Shown here one piece after another: positions 8,536 to 18,070 of a DNA stretch of 64,000 nucleotides. The stretch spans positions 4,836,001-4,900,000 of the forward strand of contig NZ_AUBJ02000001.1 of the NCBI RefSeq assembly GCF_000429185.2, written 5' to 3'. Position 1 is the first letter of the stretch. Each line of letters starts with the position of its first letter. The notes beneath the pieces are model-generated. The model did no database searches. It was not told where the DNA came from and saw only the letters and a list, made by a program, of their open reading frames with translations. A program made the position numbers and the translations under genes. Source of the stretch: Actinoalloteichus caeruleus DSM 43889. GTDB taxonomy: Bacteria; Actinomycetota; Actinomycetes; Mycobacteriales; Pseudonocardiaceae.

Positions 8536-8711
8536 GCTTGCCCCACCCGGGGACGCGCCTGCGCCGTCCGGGTGAAGCACACGGTGACAGGTCCGGCAGT
8601 ACACCAAGGCTGTAGTTCCCGGGTCCGCCCAGCGCACGACCGGTACCGCAGAGCAGCTTCCCCGCCGGGACCGACGCCCCGCACCCCCCGGATGGGGCAG
8701 GATATGGCCCG

Positions 8712-9938
8712 ATGGATACCGGGCACAGGAGTTCACTCAGGTCACGCTGCGCGAGGGCCGTCCGGGCCCACGCCCCGGCACTCGTCGGTCTCTCGCACAG
8801 TATCCACGCCGAGCCCGAGCTGGCCTTCGCCGAGCACGAGAGCGTCCGCAAGATCACGACGGTGCTCGCCGACGAGGGTTTCGAGGTGCGTGGCCCCGTC
8901 GCGGGGCTGGACACGGCGTTCACCGCGAGCTTCGGGCACGGCGACCTCGTCGTCGGGCTGTGCGCCGAGTACGACGCCCTGCCCGAGGTCGGGCACGCCT
9001 GCGGGCACAACGTGATCGCGGCGGCGGCAGTCGGGGCGGCGCTCGGCCTCCGGGACGTCGCCGACGAGCTCGGCATCACCGTCCTCGTCATCGGTACCCC
9101 CGCTGAGGAGGTCGGAGGGGGCAAGGTGTTGATGCTGGAGCGGGGCGTCTTCGACCCGGTCGCCCTGGCGTTGATGGTGCACCCGGGACCCGAGGAGACG
9201 GTGACCCGTCCCAGTCGGGCCATCGCGGACCTGGAGGTGCGCTACACGGGACGGGAGTCGCACGCGTCCTCGGCTCCCGAGCGCGGGATCAACGCCGCGG
9301 ACGCCCTCACCGTCGCGCAGGTCGCCATCGGGCTCGCTCGTCAGCATCTGGAACCCGGCCAGCAGGTCCACGGTATCGTGACGCACGGCGGTGCGGCGCC
9401 CAACATCGTGCCCGCCAGGACCTCCGCGGTGTTCAACCTGAGGGCACCAGAGGTGGAATCGCTGGCTCGTCTGAGCGGTCGTATCGAGGACTGCCTCCGG
9501 GCCGGTGCCGTCGCGACCGGGGCTGGGTACGAGACCTCCGAGATCTCCCCGGTGTACGCGGAGCTGCGTCCGGACGACTGGCTGGCGGAGGCGTACCGCG
9601 AGGCCGTCGTCGACCTGGGCCGAGCCCCGCTGAGCCCGGCCGAGGAGCGGTCCCGGGTCTCGGGGAGCACCGACATGGGCAACGTCACCCACGTCGTGCC
9701 AGGGATCCACCCGACCCTGGCCCTCGACTGCGGGGACGCGGTGAACCACCAGCCGGAGTTCGCGGCGGCCTGCGTCTCGCCGTCCGCGGACCAGGCGGTG
9801 CTGGACGGAGCGGTCGCGATGGCGTGGACCGCGGTGGCCGCCGCCACCGACAGCGAACAACGGACAAGGCTGCTTGCCGACGTGGCGGGTCGGGCTGCCG
9901 CTTCGAGGAAAGTCGCCGCGACAGGAGGTGCGGCATGA
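8712..9938 (+). CDS. M20-family amidohydrolase (AbgB/AmiB-like)
   Basis: A 408-residue zinc-dependent aminoacylase/carboxypeptidase-type hydrolase. The metal-site motifs are CAEYDALPEVGHACGHN (Asp and two His) and GTPAEEVGGGK (catalytic Glu pair). The lid/dimerisation domain includes RESHASSAPERG and the carboxyl metal ligand lies in HQPEFA. It likely removes an acyl or aminobenzoyl group from an amino acid conjugate. The gene overlaps the next amidohydrolase by 4 bases (ATGA). The pair followed by lpdA and glycerol genes matches the amiB1-amiA1 arrangement of M. tuberculosis. The ATG at 8712 is chosen because it is followed by the expected Arg/Ala-rich helix, but no strong ribosome site is visible. 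Confidence 0.88.
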   Translation: MDTGHRSSLRSRCARAVRAHAPALVGLSHSIHAEPELAFAEHESVRKITTVLADEGFEVRGPVAGLDTAFTASFGHGDLVVGLCAEYDALPEVGHACGHNVIAAAAVGAALGLRDVADELGITVLVIGTPAEEVGGGKVLMLERGVFDPVALALMVHPGPEETVTRPSRAIADLEVRYTGRESHASSAPERGINAADALTVAQVAIGLARQHLEPGQQVHGIVTHGGAAPNIVPARTSAVFNLRAPEVESLARLSGRIEDCLRAGAVATGAGYETSEISPVYAELRPDDWLAEAYREAVVDLGRAPLSPAEERSRVSGSTDMGNVTHVVPGIHPTLALDCGDAVNHQPEFAAACVSPSADQAVLDGAVAMAWTAVAAATDSEQRTRLLADVAGRAAASRKVAATGGAA

Positions 9939-11308
9939 CTGTGGTGGATTCGGGTCATGAGATGACGGGAACGAACACCAGGACCGCCCAGGCGAGGCCG
10001 TCGAGGACGGACCCCGGCACCAGGGGCCAGCCGGCGGCGCGCGGTGCTTTCGCACCGGGCCACGCGCCGCTCGGCGAGCCGATTGGACCAGGGACCGACT
10101 CGGGCAGCACCATGACGGCTGTGGCGGACATCGGCGCCGGACGCGGGCCGGACTGGCTGGACTCCTGGCTGGGCCGGCACGGTGCGGACGTGGTGGCGTG
10201 GCGGCGGGCGATCCACGCCAACCCGGAACTGTCCCGGCACGAGACGAACACGACCGCCTTCCTCGTCGAACGCCTCACCGCCGCCGGCCTGCGCCCCAGG
10301 GTGCTGCCGGGCGGTACCGGCCTGATCTGCGACATCGGCAGCGGACGGCACTGCGTGGCACTCCGAGCCGACCTCGACGCCCTACCGCTGGCCGAGGCGA
10401 CCGGCCTGCCGTTCGCCTCCGAGAACGAGGGGATCTCCCACGCCTGCGGCCACGACGCCCACACCACCGCCCTGCTCGGGGCGGCGCTGGCCCTGGCCAA
10501 CGCGCCGTCCCTGCCCGGGCGGGTGCGCCTGATCTTCCAACCCGCGGAGGAGGTCATGCCCGGCGGCGCGCTGGACGTGGTGGCGGCGGGCGGGCTGGAC
10601 GACGTGGACGAGATCTTCGGCCTGCACTGCGACCCCCGACTGGAGGTGGGCAGGGTCGGGCTGCGGGTCGGCGCGATCACCTCCGCGGCCGACCTGCTCG
10701 AACTGCGGTTGACCTCGCCCGGTGGTCACACCTCGCGTCCCCACCTGACGGCCGACCTGGTGCACGCGCTGGGCACCGTGATCACCGGGCTGCCCACCCT
10801 CCTGTCACGGCGCATCGACCCCCGGTCGGCCACCGTGCTGGTCTGGGGGGCGGTGCACGCCGGCAAGGCACCGAACGCGGTGCCGCAGGACGGCGTGCTG
10901 CGCGGGACCCTGCGGACGGGTGACCGCGACGTGTGGGCCGCGCTGGAGCCCATGGTGCGGGACCTGGTCGGCGCGCTGCTCGCGCCGACCGGGGTGACCT
11001 ACGAACTCCGCCACCAGCGCGGCGTCCCGCCGGTGGTCAACGACGAGGACAGCACCCGGGTCCTGGACGCGGCCGTCCGGGCCGCCCTGGGTGAGGGCGC
11101 GGTGTCCACCACCCAGCAGTCCTCCGGCGGTGAGGACTTCGGTTGGTACCTGGAGCACGTCCCCGGGTCCTTCGCCAGGCTGGGCGTGTGGCCGGGGGTA
11201 GGCCCCCAGCGGGATCTGCACCAGCCGACGTTCGACCTCGACGAACGGGCCCTGCTGGTCGGCGTCCGCGTCCTCGTGCACGCGGCGCTGACGGCCATGA
11301 CGGACTAG
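9935..11308 (+). CDS. M20-family amidohydrolase (AmiA / hippurate-hydrolase-like)
   Basis: A 457-residue M20 metallopeptidase-type amidohydrolase. The metal-site motifs are ALRADLDALPLAE, SHACGHDAHT and IFQPAEEVMPGG, with SSGGEDFGWY near the carboxyl end. Family members are usually near 390-400 residues. The first 60 residues (Thr/Pro/Gly rich, before DIGAGRGPDW) are an extension without a signal peptide. An internal ATG at 10112 could be an alternative start. The ATG at 9935 is preferred because AGGAGGTG lies just upstream and overlaps the previous stop (ATGA). Cytoplasmic N-acyl-amino-acid hydrolase is the best functional guess. Confidence 0.87.
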   Translation: MTVVDSGHEMTGTNTRTAQARPSRTDPGTRGQPAARGAFAPGHAPLGEPIGPGTDSGSTMTAVADIGAGRGPDWLDSWLGRHGADVVAWRRAIHANPELSRHETNTTAFLVERLTAAGLRPRVLPGGTGLICDIGSGRHCVALRADLDALPLAEATGLPFASENEGISHACGHDAHTTALLGAALALANAPSLPGRVRLIFQPAEEVMPGGALDVVAAGGLDDVDEIFGLHCDPRLEVGRVGLRVGAITSAADLLELRLTSPGGHTSRPHLTADLVHALGTVITGLPTLLSRRIDPRSATVLVWGAVHAGKAPNAVPQDGVLRGTLRTGDRDVWAALEPMVRDLVGALLAPTGVTYELRHQRGVPPVVNDEDSTRVLDAAVRAALGEGAVSTTQQSSGGEDFGWYLEHVPGSFARLGVWPGVGPQRDLHQPTFDLDERALLVGVRVLVHAALTAMTD

Positions 11309-11322
11309 CGGGGCACGGGCGG

Positions 11323-11347
11323 GCGCACCGGGCGGTCCCCGGTGCGC
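11323..11347 (+). terminator. Hairpin after the amidohydrolase pair
   Basis: Ten-bp GC stem (11323-11332 with 11338-11347) and 5-base loop, 14 bases after the stop codon. No T-tract. It could also act on the converging gene from the other strand. Confidence 0.5.
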
Positions 11348-11532
11348 GCTGGCCCCGCTCCGGTGCGTCCGGGGTGACCACCCGGGCGCATGCGTCCGGT
11401 CACGTCGGGGCTCGGCCCGCGCGAGCGCGGGGTGGGGCGGCGGTCCTCGCCGCGCAGGGGACGTGCTCCGCCGCCCGCCCGACGGGCGGTCACACCGCCC
11501 CCGCCGGTCCCGGGCCGGTGCGACCGAGGGGA

Positions 11533-11985
11533 TCAGGGGCCGAGACCGGTGCAGGGTCTCGTGCGGATCTCGTTGGCGTACTCCCCGGGAGCCCCGGCCG
11601 CCTCGGCGGCGTCGGCCACCACCCCCAGGTAGCGCGCGGAGGGCAGTCCCCCCTCGTAGGCGTCCAGCACGTAGAACCAGGCCAGGACCGAACGGTTCAG
11701 GGTGTCCACGCGCAGCCGGATCTTCTTGTGCAGCCCCAGTTCGCAACCCTCCCACCGGTCGAGGTTGCGCTCGTCCTCGGGCGTGACGTCGTAGAGCACC
11801 ACGAAGACCTGGGAGCCAGGGTCCTCGACGATGGTGGCCAGCGCGCCCTCCCAGCCGATGTCCTCCCCACCGAAGGTGAGCCGCCAGCCCACGAGCCAGC
11901 CGGTGTCCGCCAGCGGCGAGTGCGGAGCCCGTTCCAACATCTGGGCTGGATCCATGTTGGAGGCGTACGCGGCGTAGAGCGGCAC
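11533..11985 (-). CDS. Gamma-glutamylcyclotransferase-fold (GGCT-like) protein
   Basis: A 150-residue protein with the GGCT/AIG2-like fold. The amino terminus VPLYAAYASNMDPAQM is the substrate-binding loop signature (YxxYGSNM-like), followed by the usual WRLTFGGED strand and an internal acidic catalytic candidate in LDRWEGCE. A longer reading to 12015 exists. The GTG at 11985 is preferred because a TACCCT -10 element ends 6 bases before it, giving a leaderless message, and because the family motif begins almost at once. It probably acts on a gamma-glutamyl or related amine substrate. The exact reaction is unknown. It is transcribed towards the amidohydrolases and divergently from lpdA. Confidence 0.8.
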   Translation of the reverse strand: MPLYAAYASNMDPAQMLERAPHSPLADTGWLVGWRLTFGGEDIGWEGALATIVEDPGSQVFVVLYDVTPEDERNLDRWEGCELGLHKKIRLRVDTLNRSVLAWFYVLDAYEGGLPSARYLGVVADAAEAAGAPGEYANEIRTRPCTGLGP

Positions 11986-11991
11986 CCTGAC

Positions 11992-11997
11992 AGGGTA
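11992..11997 (-). promoter_or_regulatory. -10 element TACCCT, leaderless promoter of the GGCT-like gene
   Basis: TACCCT on the minus strand with exactly 6 bases to GTG 11985, so the transcript should begin at or next to the start codon. Confidence 0.6.
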
Positions 11998-12106
11998 GCC
12001 GTTCGGTGTGGGCACGCTGTCGGGCGCGGGCGTTGATCCGATGCCAGGATCGTGCTAGCGGCAGGGCCCGGACCAGGGCCATCGTTCGCCACGCCGGTGG
12101 ACAGCG

Positions 12107-12112
12107 TACGGT
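12107..12112 (+). promoter_or_regulatory. Candidate -10 element TACGGT of lpdA
   Basis: TACGGT 44 bases before GTG 12157, leaving a leader of about 35 bases that contains the ribosome site AAGGAGGA at 12145-12152. Confidence 0.45.
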
Positions 12113-12156
12113 TGCGGAGTTCGACGAATGTTCGCTTTTCTACGAAGGAGGACCTG

Positions 12157-13563
12157 GTGACCCGCGTCGTGATCATGGGGGGCGGCCCGGCCAGCTGGGA
12201 AGCGGCCTTGGTCGCAGCACAGCATGACGCAGAGGTCACGGTGGTCACCCAGGACAGCCTCGGTGGCGCGTGCGTGCTGTACGACTGCGTGCCGTCGAAG
12301 ACCTTCATCGTCTCCGCCGCCGCCCGTTCCGCGGCGAAGAGCGCGGGCGAACTCGGCATCAACACCGGCGAGGGCCATGCCGACGTCGATCTCCCGGTGG
12401 TGCACGGCCGGGTCAAGGGGCTCGCCCTCGCCCAGTCCGCCGACCTGGAGACCCGCCTGCGCCGGGACAACGTGCGGGTGGTGCGCGGCTACGCCCGCTT
12501 CACCGACGAGCACCCCGGGCTGGCCACCCACCGCGTCGCGGTGGAGACGGAGGACGGCCAGGACGAGGTGCTGGAAGCCGACGTCGTGCTGATCGCCACC
12601 GGGGCCACGCCCCGCGTCCTCCCGGGAGCCGAACCCGACGGGGAGCGCATCCTCACCTGGCGGCAGATCTACGACCTCCCGGAACTCCCCGAACACCTGG
12701 TCGTCATCGGATCCGGTGTCACCGGCGTCGAGTTCGCCTCCGCCTACACCGAGATGGGCGTCAAGGTCACGATGGTGTCCAGCAGGGACCGCGTGCTCCC
12801 GCACGAGGACGCGGACGCCTCGGCCGTCCTGGAGGACGTGTTCGCGGAGCGCGGCACCGAGGTCGTGAAGCACGCCAGGGCGGAGCGGGTGGAACGCGTC
12901 GACGGCGGTGTCCGGGTGCACCTCCAGGACGGGCGTGTCGTCGAGGGCAGCCACGCCCTGATGACCGTCGGTTCGGTGCCCAACACCACCGACATCGGCC
13001 TGGAACGCGTGGGCATCACCCCGGGACGCGGCGGTTTCATCCCCGTCGACCGGGTCTCGCGGACCTCGGTGTCCAACGTCTACGCCGCCGGTGACTGCAC
13101 CGGTGTCCTCCTGCTCGCCTCGGTCGCCGCGATGCAGGGCAGGACCGCCATGTGGCACGCCCTGGGCGGGGGCGTCCAGCCGCTGCGGCTGAAGACGGTG
13201 GCCGCCAACGTCTTCACGAACCCCGAGATCGCCACCGTCGGCATCGGTACCGGCGCCATCAACTCGGGTGAGGTGCCGGCGAGGAGCGTGATGCTCCCGC
13301 TGGCGACGAATCCGCGAGCGAAGATGGAGGGGCTGCGCCGCGGGTTCATCAAGTTGTTCTGCCGGCCGGCGACCGGGGTGGTCATCGGCGGGGTCGTCGT
13401 CGCCCCGTCCGCGAGTGAGCTGATCCTGCCGATCGCGATGGCGGTGCAGAACCAGCTCACCGTGGACGACCTCGCCTACACCTTCTCGGTGTACCCGTCG
13501 CTCTCCGGCTCCATCACCGAGGTGGGCCGGCAGCTGATGCGGCCCGCCGACGACCTGAACTGA
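12157..13563 (+). CDS. lpdA: NAD(P)H-quinone dehydrogenase LpdA (flavoprotein disulfide reductase family)
   Basis: A 468-residue FAD/NAD(P)-dependent flavoprotein. Visible are the amino-terminal FAD fold (VVIMGGGPASWEAAL), the CX4C redox region (GGACVLYDCVPSK), the second nucleotide fold (VVIGSGVTGVEFAS) and the FAD-binding AAGDCTG. In true lipoamide dehydrogenases the carboxyl-terminal pair HP...E forms the active-site base. Here that segment reads SVYPSLSG, so both His and Glu are replaced. This agrees with the LpdA/Rv3303c group, which reduces quinones and dyes rather than lipoamide. The GTG at 12157 is set by AAGGAGGA. It converges with glpK, leaving only 9 bases between stops, and lies beside glpD as in mycobacteria. 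Confidence 0.88.
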   Translation: MTRVVIMGGGPASWEAALVAAQHDAEVTVVTQDSLGGACVLYDCVPSKTFIVSAAARSAAKSAGELGINTGEGHADVDLPVVHGRVKGLALAQSADLETRLRRDNVRVVRGYARFTDEHPGLATHRVAVETEDGQDEVLEADVVLIATGATPRVLPGAEPDGERILTWRQIYDLPELPEHLVVIGSGVTGVEFASAYTEMGVKVTMVSSRDRVLPHEDADASAVLEDVFAERGTEVVKHARAERVERVDGGVRVHLQDGRVVEGSHALMTVGSVPNTTDIGLERVGITPGRGGFIPVDRVSRTSVSNVYAAGDCTGVLLLASVAAMQGRTAMWHALGGGVQPLRLKTVAANVFTNPEIATVGIGTGAINSGEVPARSVMLPLATNPRAKMEGLRRGFIKLFCRPATGVVIGGVVVAPSASELILPIAMAVQNQLTVDDLAYTFSVYPSLSGSITEVGRQLMRPADDLN

Positions 13564-13572
13564 GCCTGGGTC

Positions 13573-15090
13573 TCACTCCTCGTCGCCGCCGGCCCAGTCG
13601 AAGGTCCTGGTGACGGCCTTCTTCCACTCCCGGTAGCGGGCCTCCCTGGTCTGCTCGGCCAGCGAGGGGTCCCACTGGGTGTCCTGGATCCAGTTGCGCC
13701 GGATGTCGTCCTCGCTGTCCCAGAAGCCCACGGCCAGACCAGCGGCGTACGCGGCGCCCAGCGCCGTCGTCTCGTTCACCTTGGGTCGGATGACGGGCAC
13801 ACCGAGGATGTCGGCCTGGAACTGCATCAGCAGTTCGTTGACGACCATCCCGCCGTCGACCTTGAGGGACTTGAGCGCGACACCGGAGTCGGCGTTCATC
13901 GCGTCGATGACCTCGCGGGTCTGGAAGGCGGTGGCCTCCAGCACGGCTCGGGCCAGGTGCCCCTTGTTGACGAACCGCGTCAACCCCACGATCGCGCCCC
14001 GGGCGTCGGAGCGCCAGTAGGGCGCGAAGAGGCCGGAGAAGGCGGGCACGAAGTAGGCGCCGCCGCTGTCCGGCACGGTCGAGGCGAGCCGTTCGACCTC
14101 CGGAGCGGAGCCGATGAGCCCCAGGTTGTCCCGCAGCCACTGGACCAGCGAGCCGGTGACGGCGATCGAGCCCTCCAGGGCGTAGACGGTGTCCCGCTCA
14201 CCCAGTTTGTAGCAGACGGTGGTCAGCAGCCCGTTCTGGCTCATCACCTTGTCGGTGCCGGTGTTGAGCAGGACGAAGTTGCCGGTCCCGTAGGTGTTCT
14301 TCGCCTCGCCGGGGGAGAGGCACGCCTGACCGAAGGTCGCCGCCTGCTGGTCGCCGAGGATGCCCGCGATCGGCAGCCCGTTCAGCGCTCCCCGCTGGCT
14401 GATGCGCCCGTACTCCTCGGAGGATGAGCGGATCTCCGGGAGCATCGACAGCGGGACACCCAGCTCGCCGGCGATCTCCTCGTTCCAGCTCAGGCTCTCC
14501 AGGTCCATCATGAGCGTGCGGGACGCGTTGGTCGGGTCGGTGACGTGGAGGCCGCCGTCCGGGCCGCCGGTGAGGTGCCACAGCACCCAGGTGTCCATGT
14601 TGCCGAACAGCAGGTCGCCAGCCTCGGCCCGCGCCCGGGCACCCTCGACGTTGTCGAGGATCCACCGGATCTTCGGCCCCGAGAAGTAGGTGGCCAACGG
14701 CAGTCCGGTCCGTTCCCGGTACCGCTCCTGGCCGCCGCCGAGCCGCCCCAGCTCCTCGATGATCCGATCGGTGCGGGTGTCCTGCCAGACGATCGCGTTG
14801 TAGACGGGACGACCGGTCCGGCGGTCCCAGACGACCGTGGTCTCCCGCTGGTTGGTGATGCCCACGGCCGCGATGTCCGAGGCGACGAGGTCCCCGTTGG
14901 CCAGCGCGCCAGCGCACACCTGCCGGGTGTTGCGCCAGATCTCCTCCGGGTCGTGCTCCACCCACCCGGCCCTCGGGAAGATCTGTTCGTGTTCCCGCTG
15001 GTCGACGGCGACCACCGCTCCGGAGTGGTCGAACACCATGCACCGGGTCGACGTGGTGCCCTGGTCGATCGCGGCTACGTAGTTGGCCAT
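13573..15090 (-). CDS. glpK: Glycerol kinase
   Basis: A 505-residue FGGY-family kinase that phosphorylates glycerol to sn-glycerol 3-phosphate with ATP. The amino terminus [17 protein letters not shown] is the classical ATPase phosphate-1 motif. [13 protein letters not shown] and KNTYGTGNF form the central nucleotide-binding region, and [19 protein letters not shown] the adenosine motif. Length is full for the family. It follows glpF on the same strand after 140 bases, so uptake and phosphorylation are coupled. glpD is divergent on the other side. GGAGGCACGCG precedes the ATG. Confidence 0.97.
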   Translation of the reverse strand: MANYVAAIDQGTTSTRCMVFDHSGAVVAVDQREHEQIFPRAGWVEHDPEEIWRNTRQVCAGALANGDLVASDIAAVGITNQRETTVVWDRRTGRPVYNAIVWQDTRTDRIIEELGRLGGGQERYRERTGLPLATYFSGPKIRWILDNVEGARARAEAGDLLFGNMDTWVLWHLTGGPDGGLHVTDPTNASRTLMMDLESLSWNEEIAGELGVPLSMLPEIRSSSEEYGRISQRGALNGLPIAGILGDQQAATFGQACLSPGEAKNTYGTGNFVLLNTGTDKVMSQNGLLTTVCYKLGERDTVYALEGSIAVTGSLVQWLRDNLGLIGSAPEVERLASTVPDSGGAYFVPAFSGLFAPYWRSDARGAIVGLTRFVNKGHLARAVLEATAFQTREVIDAMNADSGVALKSLKVDGGMVVNELLMQFQADILGVPVIRPKVNETTALGAAYAAGLAVGFWDSEDDIRRNWIQDTQWDPSLAEQTREARYREWKKAVTRTFDWAGGDEE

Positions 15091-15230
15091 GCCTCGCGTG
15101 CCTCCTCGTGGTTCCGGCCGTTCGAGAGTCGTGGTGCCCGGGGCACCGTCGCCACGTCACGTCGGGACGCGACCGTCGTCCTGGTCATGCCCCTCGGGTG
15201 GTCGGGCCACACCTCGGGCGGGCGCCGGGG

Positions 15231-15980
15231 TCAGATCGGCAGCGCCAGGTACAGCAGGGCCGCGAGCGACGCGCCCACCAGCGGACCGACGACCGGCACC
15301 CAGGAGTAGCCCCACTCCGGGCTGCCCTTCCCCCTGATCGGCAGCACCGCGTAGGCGATGCGGGGTCCGAGGTCCCTGGCGGGGTTGATGGCGTACCCGG
15401 TCGGCCCGCCGAGGGAGGCGCCGATCCCGATCACCAGGAAGGCGACGCCGGCGTAACCGAGGGCCGAGTTGCCCAGGACCGGGACGCTGCCGGTCCCCAC
15501 CTCCGCACCCGGGCTGAGCAGGATCCACATCAGCAGCACGAAGGTGCCGATCACCTCGGTGACGGTGTTCCACGGCCGGTTCTCCACCGCCGGCTGGGTG
15601 GAGAAGATCCCCAGGGTCCCCTTCGGGTCGTCGTGGGTGTCGAACTGGAGCTTGTAGGCGGCCCAGGCGATCACCGCGCCCAGGAAGGCGCCGATGAGCT
15701 GGGCCACGACGTAGACCGGCACGACCGACCACGGTGTGTTGCCCGCGATCGCCTGGCCGAGGGTCACCGCCGGGTTGATGTGGCCGCCGGATGGGTCGGC
15801 GATGCTGGCTCCAGCGAAGACGGCGAAACCCCAGCCGATCGCGATGAGCAGCCAGCCCCCCTCGCGGCCCTTGGACCGGCGGAGCACGACGTTCGCCACT
15901 ACCCCGGCACCCAGGATGATCAACACCGCCGTGCCAAGCAGCTCCCAGATGAAGATCTCGCCATTGCTGATCGGATCCAT
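15231..15980 (-). CDS. glpF: Glycerol uptake facilitator (aquaglyceroporin)
   Basis: A 249-residue MIP-family channel with six transmembrane helices and both NPA half-helix boxes: GGHINPAVT near residue 70 and GYAINPARDLGPR near residue 200. The Asp after the second NPAR is typical of glycerol-conducting members, so passive glycerol entry is the likely role. GGGAGG lies 8 bases before ATG 15980, and a TACTGT -10 candidate lies about 25 bases upstream. It forms a unit with glpK downstream and is divergent from glpD. Confidence 0.95.
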   Translation of the reverse strand: MDPISNGEIFIWELLGTAVLIILGAGVVANVVLRRSKGREGGWLLIAIGWGFAVFAGASIADPSGGHINPAVTLGQAIAGNTPWSVVPVYVVAQLIGAFLGAVIAWAAYKLQFDTHDDPKGTLGIFSTQPAVENRPWNTVTEVIGTFVLLMWILLSPGAEVGTGSVPVLGNSALGYAGVAFLVIGIGASLGGPTGYAINPARDLGPRIAYAVLPIRGKGSPEWGYSWVPVVGPLVGASLAALLYLALPI

Positions 15981-16178
15981 CGGTGGCCTCCCCGCGTCGG
16001 CAACAGTATGGGTCGGTGGTCAGGCCTTCGCACCCGTGCCGGGCCGGGCGACGGTGCCGCAACCTGTGGGTGCACGGGAGGTTACTGTGCGGTAGCGGAA
16101 GTGTCCACACTCAACGATCATGGGTGCTGTCGGTCGCGGTGAGCGGCCCGAACGGGCACAGTAGGTGCACGGCATGGT

Positions 16179-16204
16179 GGATGAGCCCACTCGTGGGCTC
16201 ATCC
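16179..16204. promoter_or_regulatory. Perfect 26-bp palindrome, candidate operator of the divergent glp genes
   Basis: Twelve-bp arms (16179-16190 and 16193-16204) around a 2-base TC centre. It lies between glpF and glpD and covers the -35 position of a candidate glpD promoter whose -10 is TAGCGT at 16213-16218. Repressor binding is inference. A hairpin role is the alternative. Confidence 0.55.
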
Positions 16205-16212
16205 GATCGGAG

Positions 16213-16218
16213 TAGCGT
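16213..16218 (+). promoter_or_regulatory. Candidate -10 element TAGCGT of glpD
   Basis: TAGCGT 48 bases upstream of GTG 16267, directly downstream of the palindrome at 16179-16204. Confidence 0.4.
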
Positions 16219-16266
16219 TGACGGAGTCCCGACGTGGACGCCCTGACAGCGGAGGAGGCGGATCCG

Positions 16267-18048
16267 GTGGCAGACGAACACGGTGCGCACCAGCGGGGCG
16301 GGGGGCCCGGCCGTCGGCCGTCCGACGCCCAGGCCGTGGTGCCGCCCGGCGCGTTGAGCCCGGCGGAGCGTGACCGCAGCTGGTCGCGCCTCGGTGACGA
16401 GGACTTCGACGTCGTCGTCATCGGTGGCGGGGTCACCGGCGCCGGGGTCGCGCTCGACGCGGCGACCCGGGGGCTGCGGGTGGCGCTCGTCGAGGCCCGG
16501 GACCTCGCCTCCGGCACCTCGAGCAGGTCGAGCAAGCTCTTCCACGGCGGTCTCCGGTACCTGGAGCAGCTGGAGTTCGGCCTGGTGCGCGAGGCGCTGC
16601 GGGAACGGGAGCTCATGCTCACCCGGCTCGCCCCGCACCTGGTCAAACCGGTCAGCTTCCTCTACCCGCTGAGCCACCGCGTGTGGGAACGGCCCTACAC
16701 GGCGGCCGGCCTGCTCCTGTACGACACCATGGGCGGGGCGCGGTCGGTTCCCGGGCAGAAGCACCTCACCAGGGCTGGAGCGCTCCGCCTGTTCCCCGCG
16801 CTGCGGCGGGACGCGCTCATCGGCGGGATCCGCTACTACGACGCCCAGTCGGACGACGCCCGGCACACGATGACCCTGGCCAGGACCGCCGCGCAGTACG
16901 GCGCCGTGGTGCGGACCTCCACCCAGGTCACCGGTTTCGTCCGGGAGGCCGACCGGGTGGCCGGCGTGCACGTCCGCGACGTCGAGTCGGGAGCCGAGAC
17001 CTCGGTCACCGCGAACGTCGTGATCAACTGCGCCGGTGTGTGGACCGACGAGCTCCAGCGCCTCTCCGGCAGCCGGGGCCGGTTCCGCGTGGAGGCCAGC
17101 AAGGGCGTGCACATCGTCGTCCCCCGGGACCGGATCGTCGCCGAGTCCGGCCTGATCCTGCGCACCGAGAAGTCGGTGCTCTTCGTCATCCCGTGGCGCA
17201 ACCACTGGATCATCGGCACGACCGACACCGAGTGGAACCTCGACCTGGCCCACCCGGCCGCGACCCGGGCGGACATCGACTACATCCTGGAACACGTCAA
17301 CTCGGTGCTGGCGACCCCGCTGACCCACGACGACATCGAGGGCGTGTACGCCGGTCTGCGCCCGCTCCTCGCGGGGGAGAGCGAGGACACCTCGAAACTC
17401 TCCAGGGAACACGCCGTCGCCAGGCCCGCTCCTGGTCTGATCGCGATCGCGGGCGGGAAGTACACCACCTACCGCGTGATGGCGGCCGACGCCGTCGACG
17501 CGGCGGCGGCCGACCTGCCGAACCGCATCCCGGCCTCCATCACCGACAAGGTCCCGCTGTTGGGCGCCGACGGGTACCACGCGTTGGTCAACCAGGCGGA
17601 CCAGCTCGCCGCGCGGCACGGGCTGCACCCCTACCGCGTCCGGCACCTCCTGGACCGTTACGGCTCGCTGGTGCACCAGGTCCTCGCGGAGGCGGCCGAC
17701 GACCCCGAACTGCTCAAACCCGTCCCTGGGTCGCCCGACTACCTCCAGGTCGAGATCGTCTACGCCGCCAGCCACGAGGGCGCGCTGCACCTGGAGGACG
17801 TGCTCACCAGGCGCACCCGGATCTCCATCGAGTACCCGCACCGGGGGGTGGAGTCCGCGGAGGCGGCGGCCCGGCTGATGGGCCGCGTCCTGGGCTGGGA
17901 CGACGAGACCGCGCGGGAGGAGGTCCGCGTCTACGTCGCGCGGGTCGAGGCCGAGCGGGACTCGCAGACCGAGCCGGACGACCAGACGGCGGACGCCAGG
18001 AGGGCGGCCGCTCCCGAGGCCAGGCCACGACTGGAGGCCACCGCCTGA
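16267..18048 (+). CDS. glpD: Aerobic glycerol-3-phosphate dehydrogenase
   Basis: A 593-residue FAD-dependent enzyme oxidising glycerol 3-phosphate to dihydroxyacetone phosphate at the membrane and passing electrons to quinones. The FAD-binding Rossmann motif DVVVIGGGVTGAGVALDAA starts near residue 48. SSRSSKLFHGGLRYLEQ is the GlpD signature, and GGKYTTYR lies near residue 398. The last 160 residues form the carboxyl-terminal helical domain. GTG 16267 is preferred over an in-frame GTG at 16234 because GGAGGAGG (16251-16258) sits 8 bases before it. The first 45 residues are a polar extension. It converges with the EspG-like gene, with only 22 bases between stops. Confidence 0.95.
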   Translation: MADEHGAHQRGGGPGRRPSDAQAVVPPGALSPAERDRSWSRLGDEDFDVVVIGGGVTGAGVALDAATRGLRVALVEARDLASGTSSRSSKLFHGGLRYLEQLEFGLVREALRERELMLTRLAPHLVKPVSFLYPLSHRVWERPYTAAGLLLYDTMGGARSVPGQKHLTRAGALRLFPALRRDALIGGIRYYDAQSDDARHTMTLARTAAQYGAVVRTSTQVTGFVREADRVAGVHVRDVESGAETSVTANVVINCAGVWTDELQRLSGSRGRFRVEASKGVHIVVPRDRIVAESGLILRTEKSVLFVIPWRNHWIIGTTDTEWNLDLAHPAATRADIDYILEHVNSVLATPLTHDDIEGVYAGLRPLLAGESEDTSKLSREHAVARPAPGLIAIAGGKYTTYRVMAADAVDAAAADLPNRIPASITDKVPLLGADGYHALVNQADQLAARHGLHPYRVRHLLDRYGSLVHQVLAEAADDPELLKPVPGSPDYLQVEIVYAASHEGALHLEDVLTRRTRISIEYPHRGVESAEAAARLMGRVLGWDDETAREEVRVYVARVEAERDSQTEPDDQTADARRAAAPEARPRLEATA

Positions 18049-18070
18049 CGGTCCCGCCGCCCCGGCCCCG

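Noticed and set aside
16234..18048. Upstream GTG 16234 as the glpD start
   Set aside because: No ribosome site precedes it, whereas GGAGGAGG is well placed for GTG 16267.
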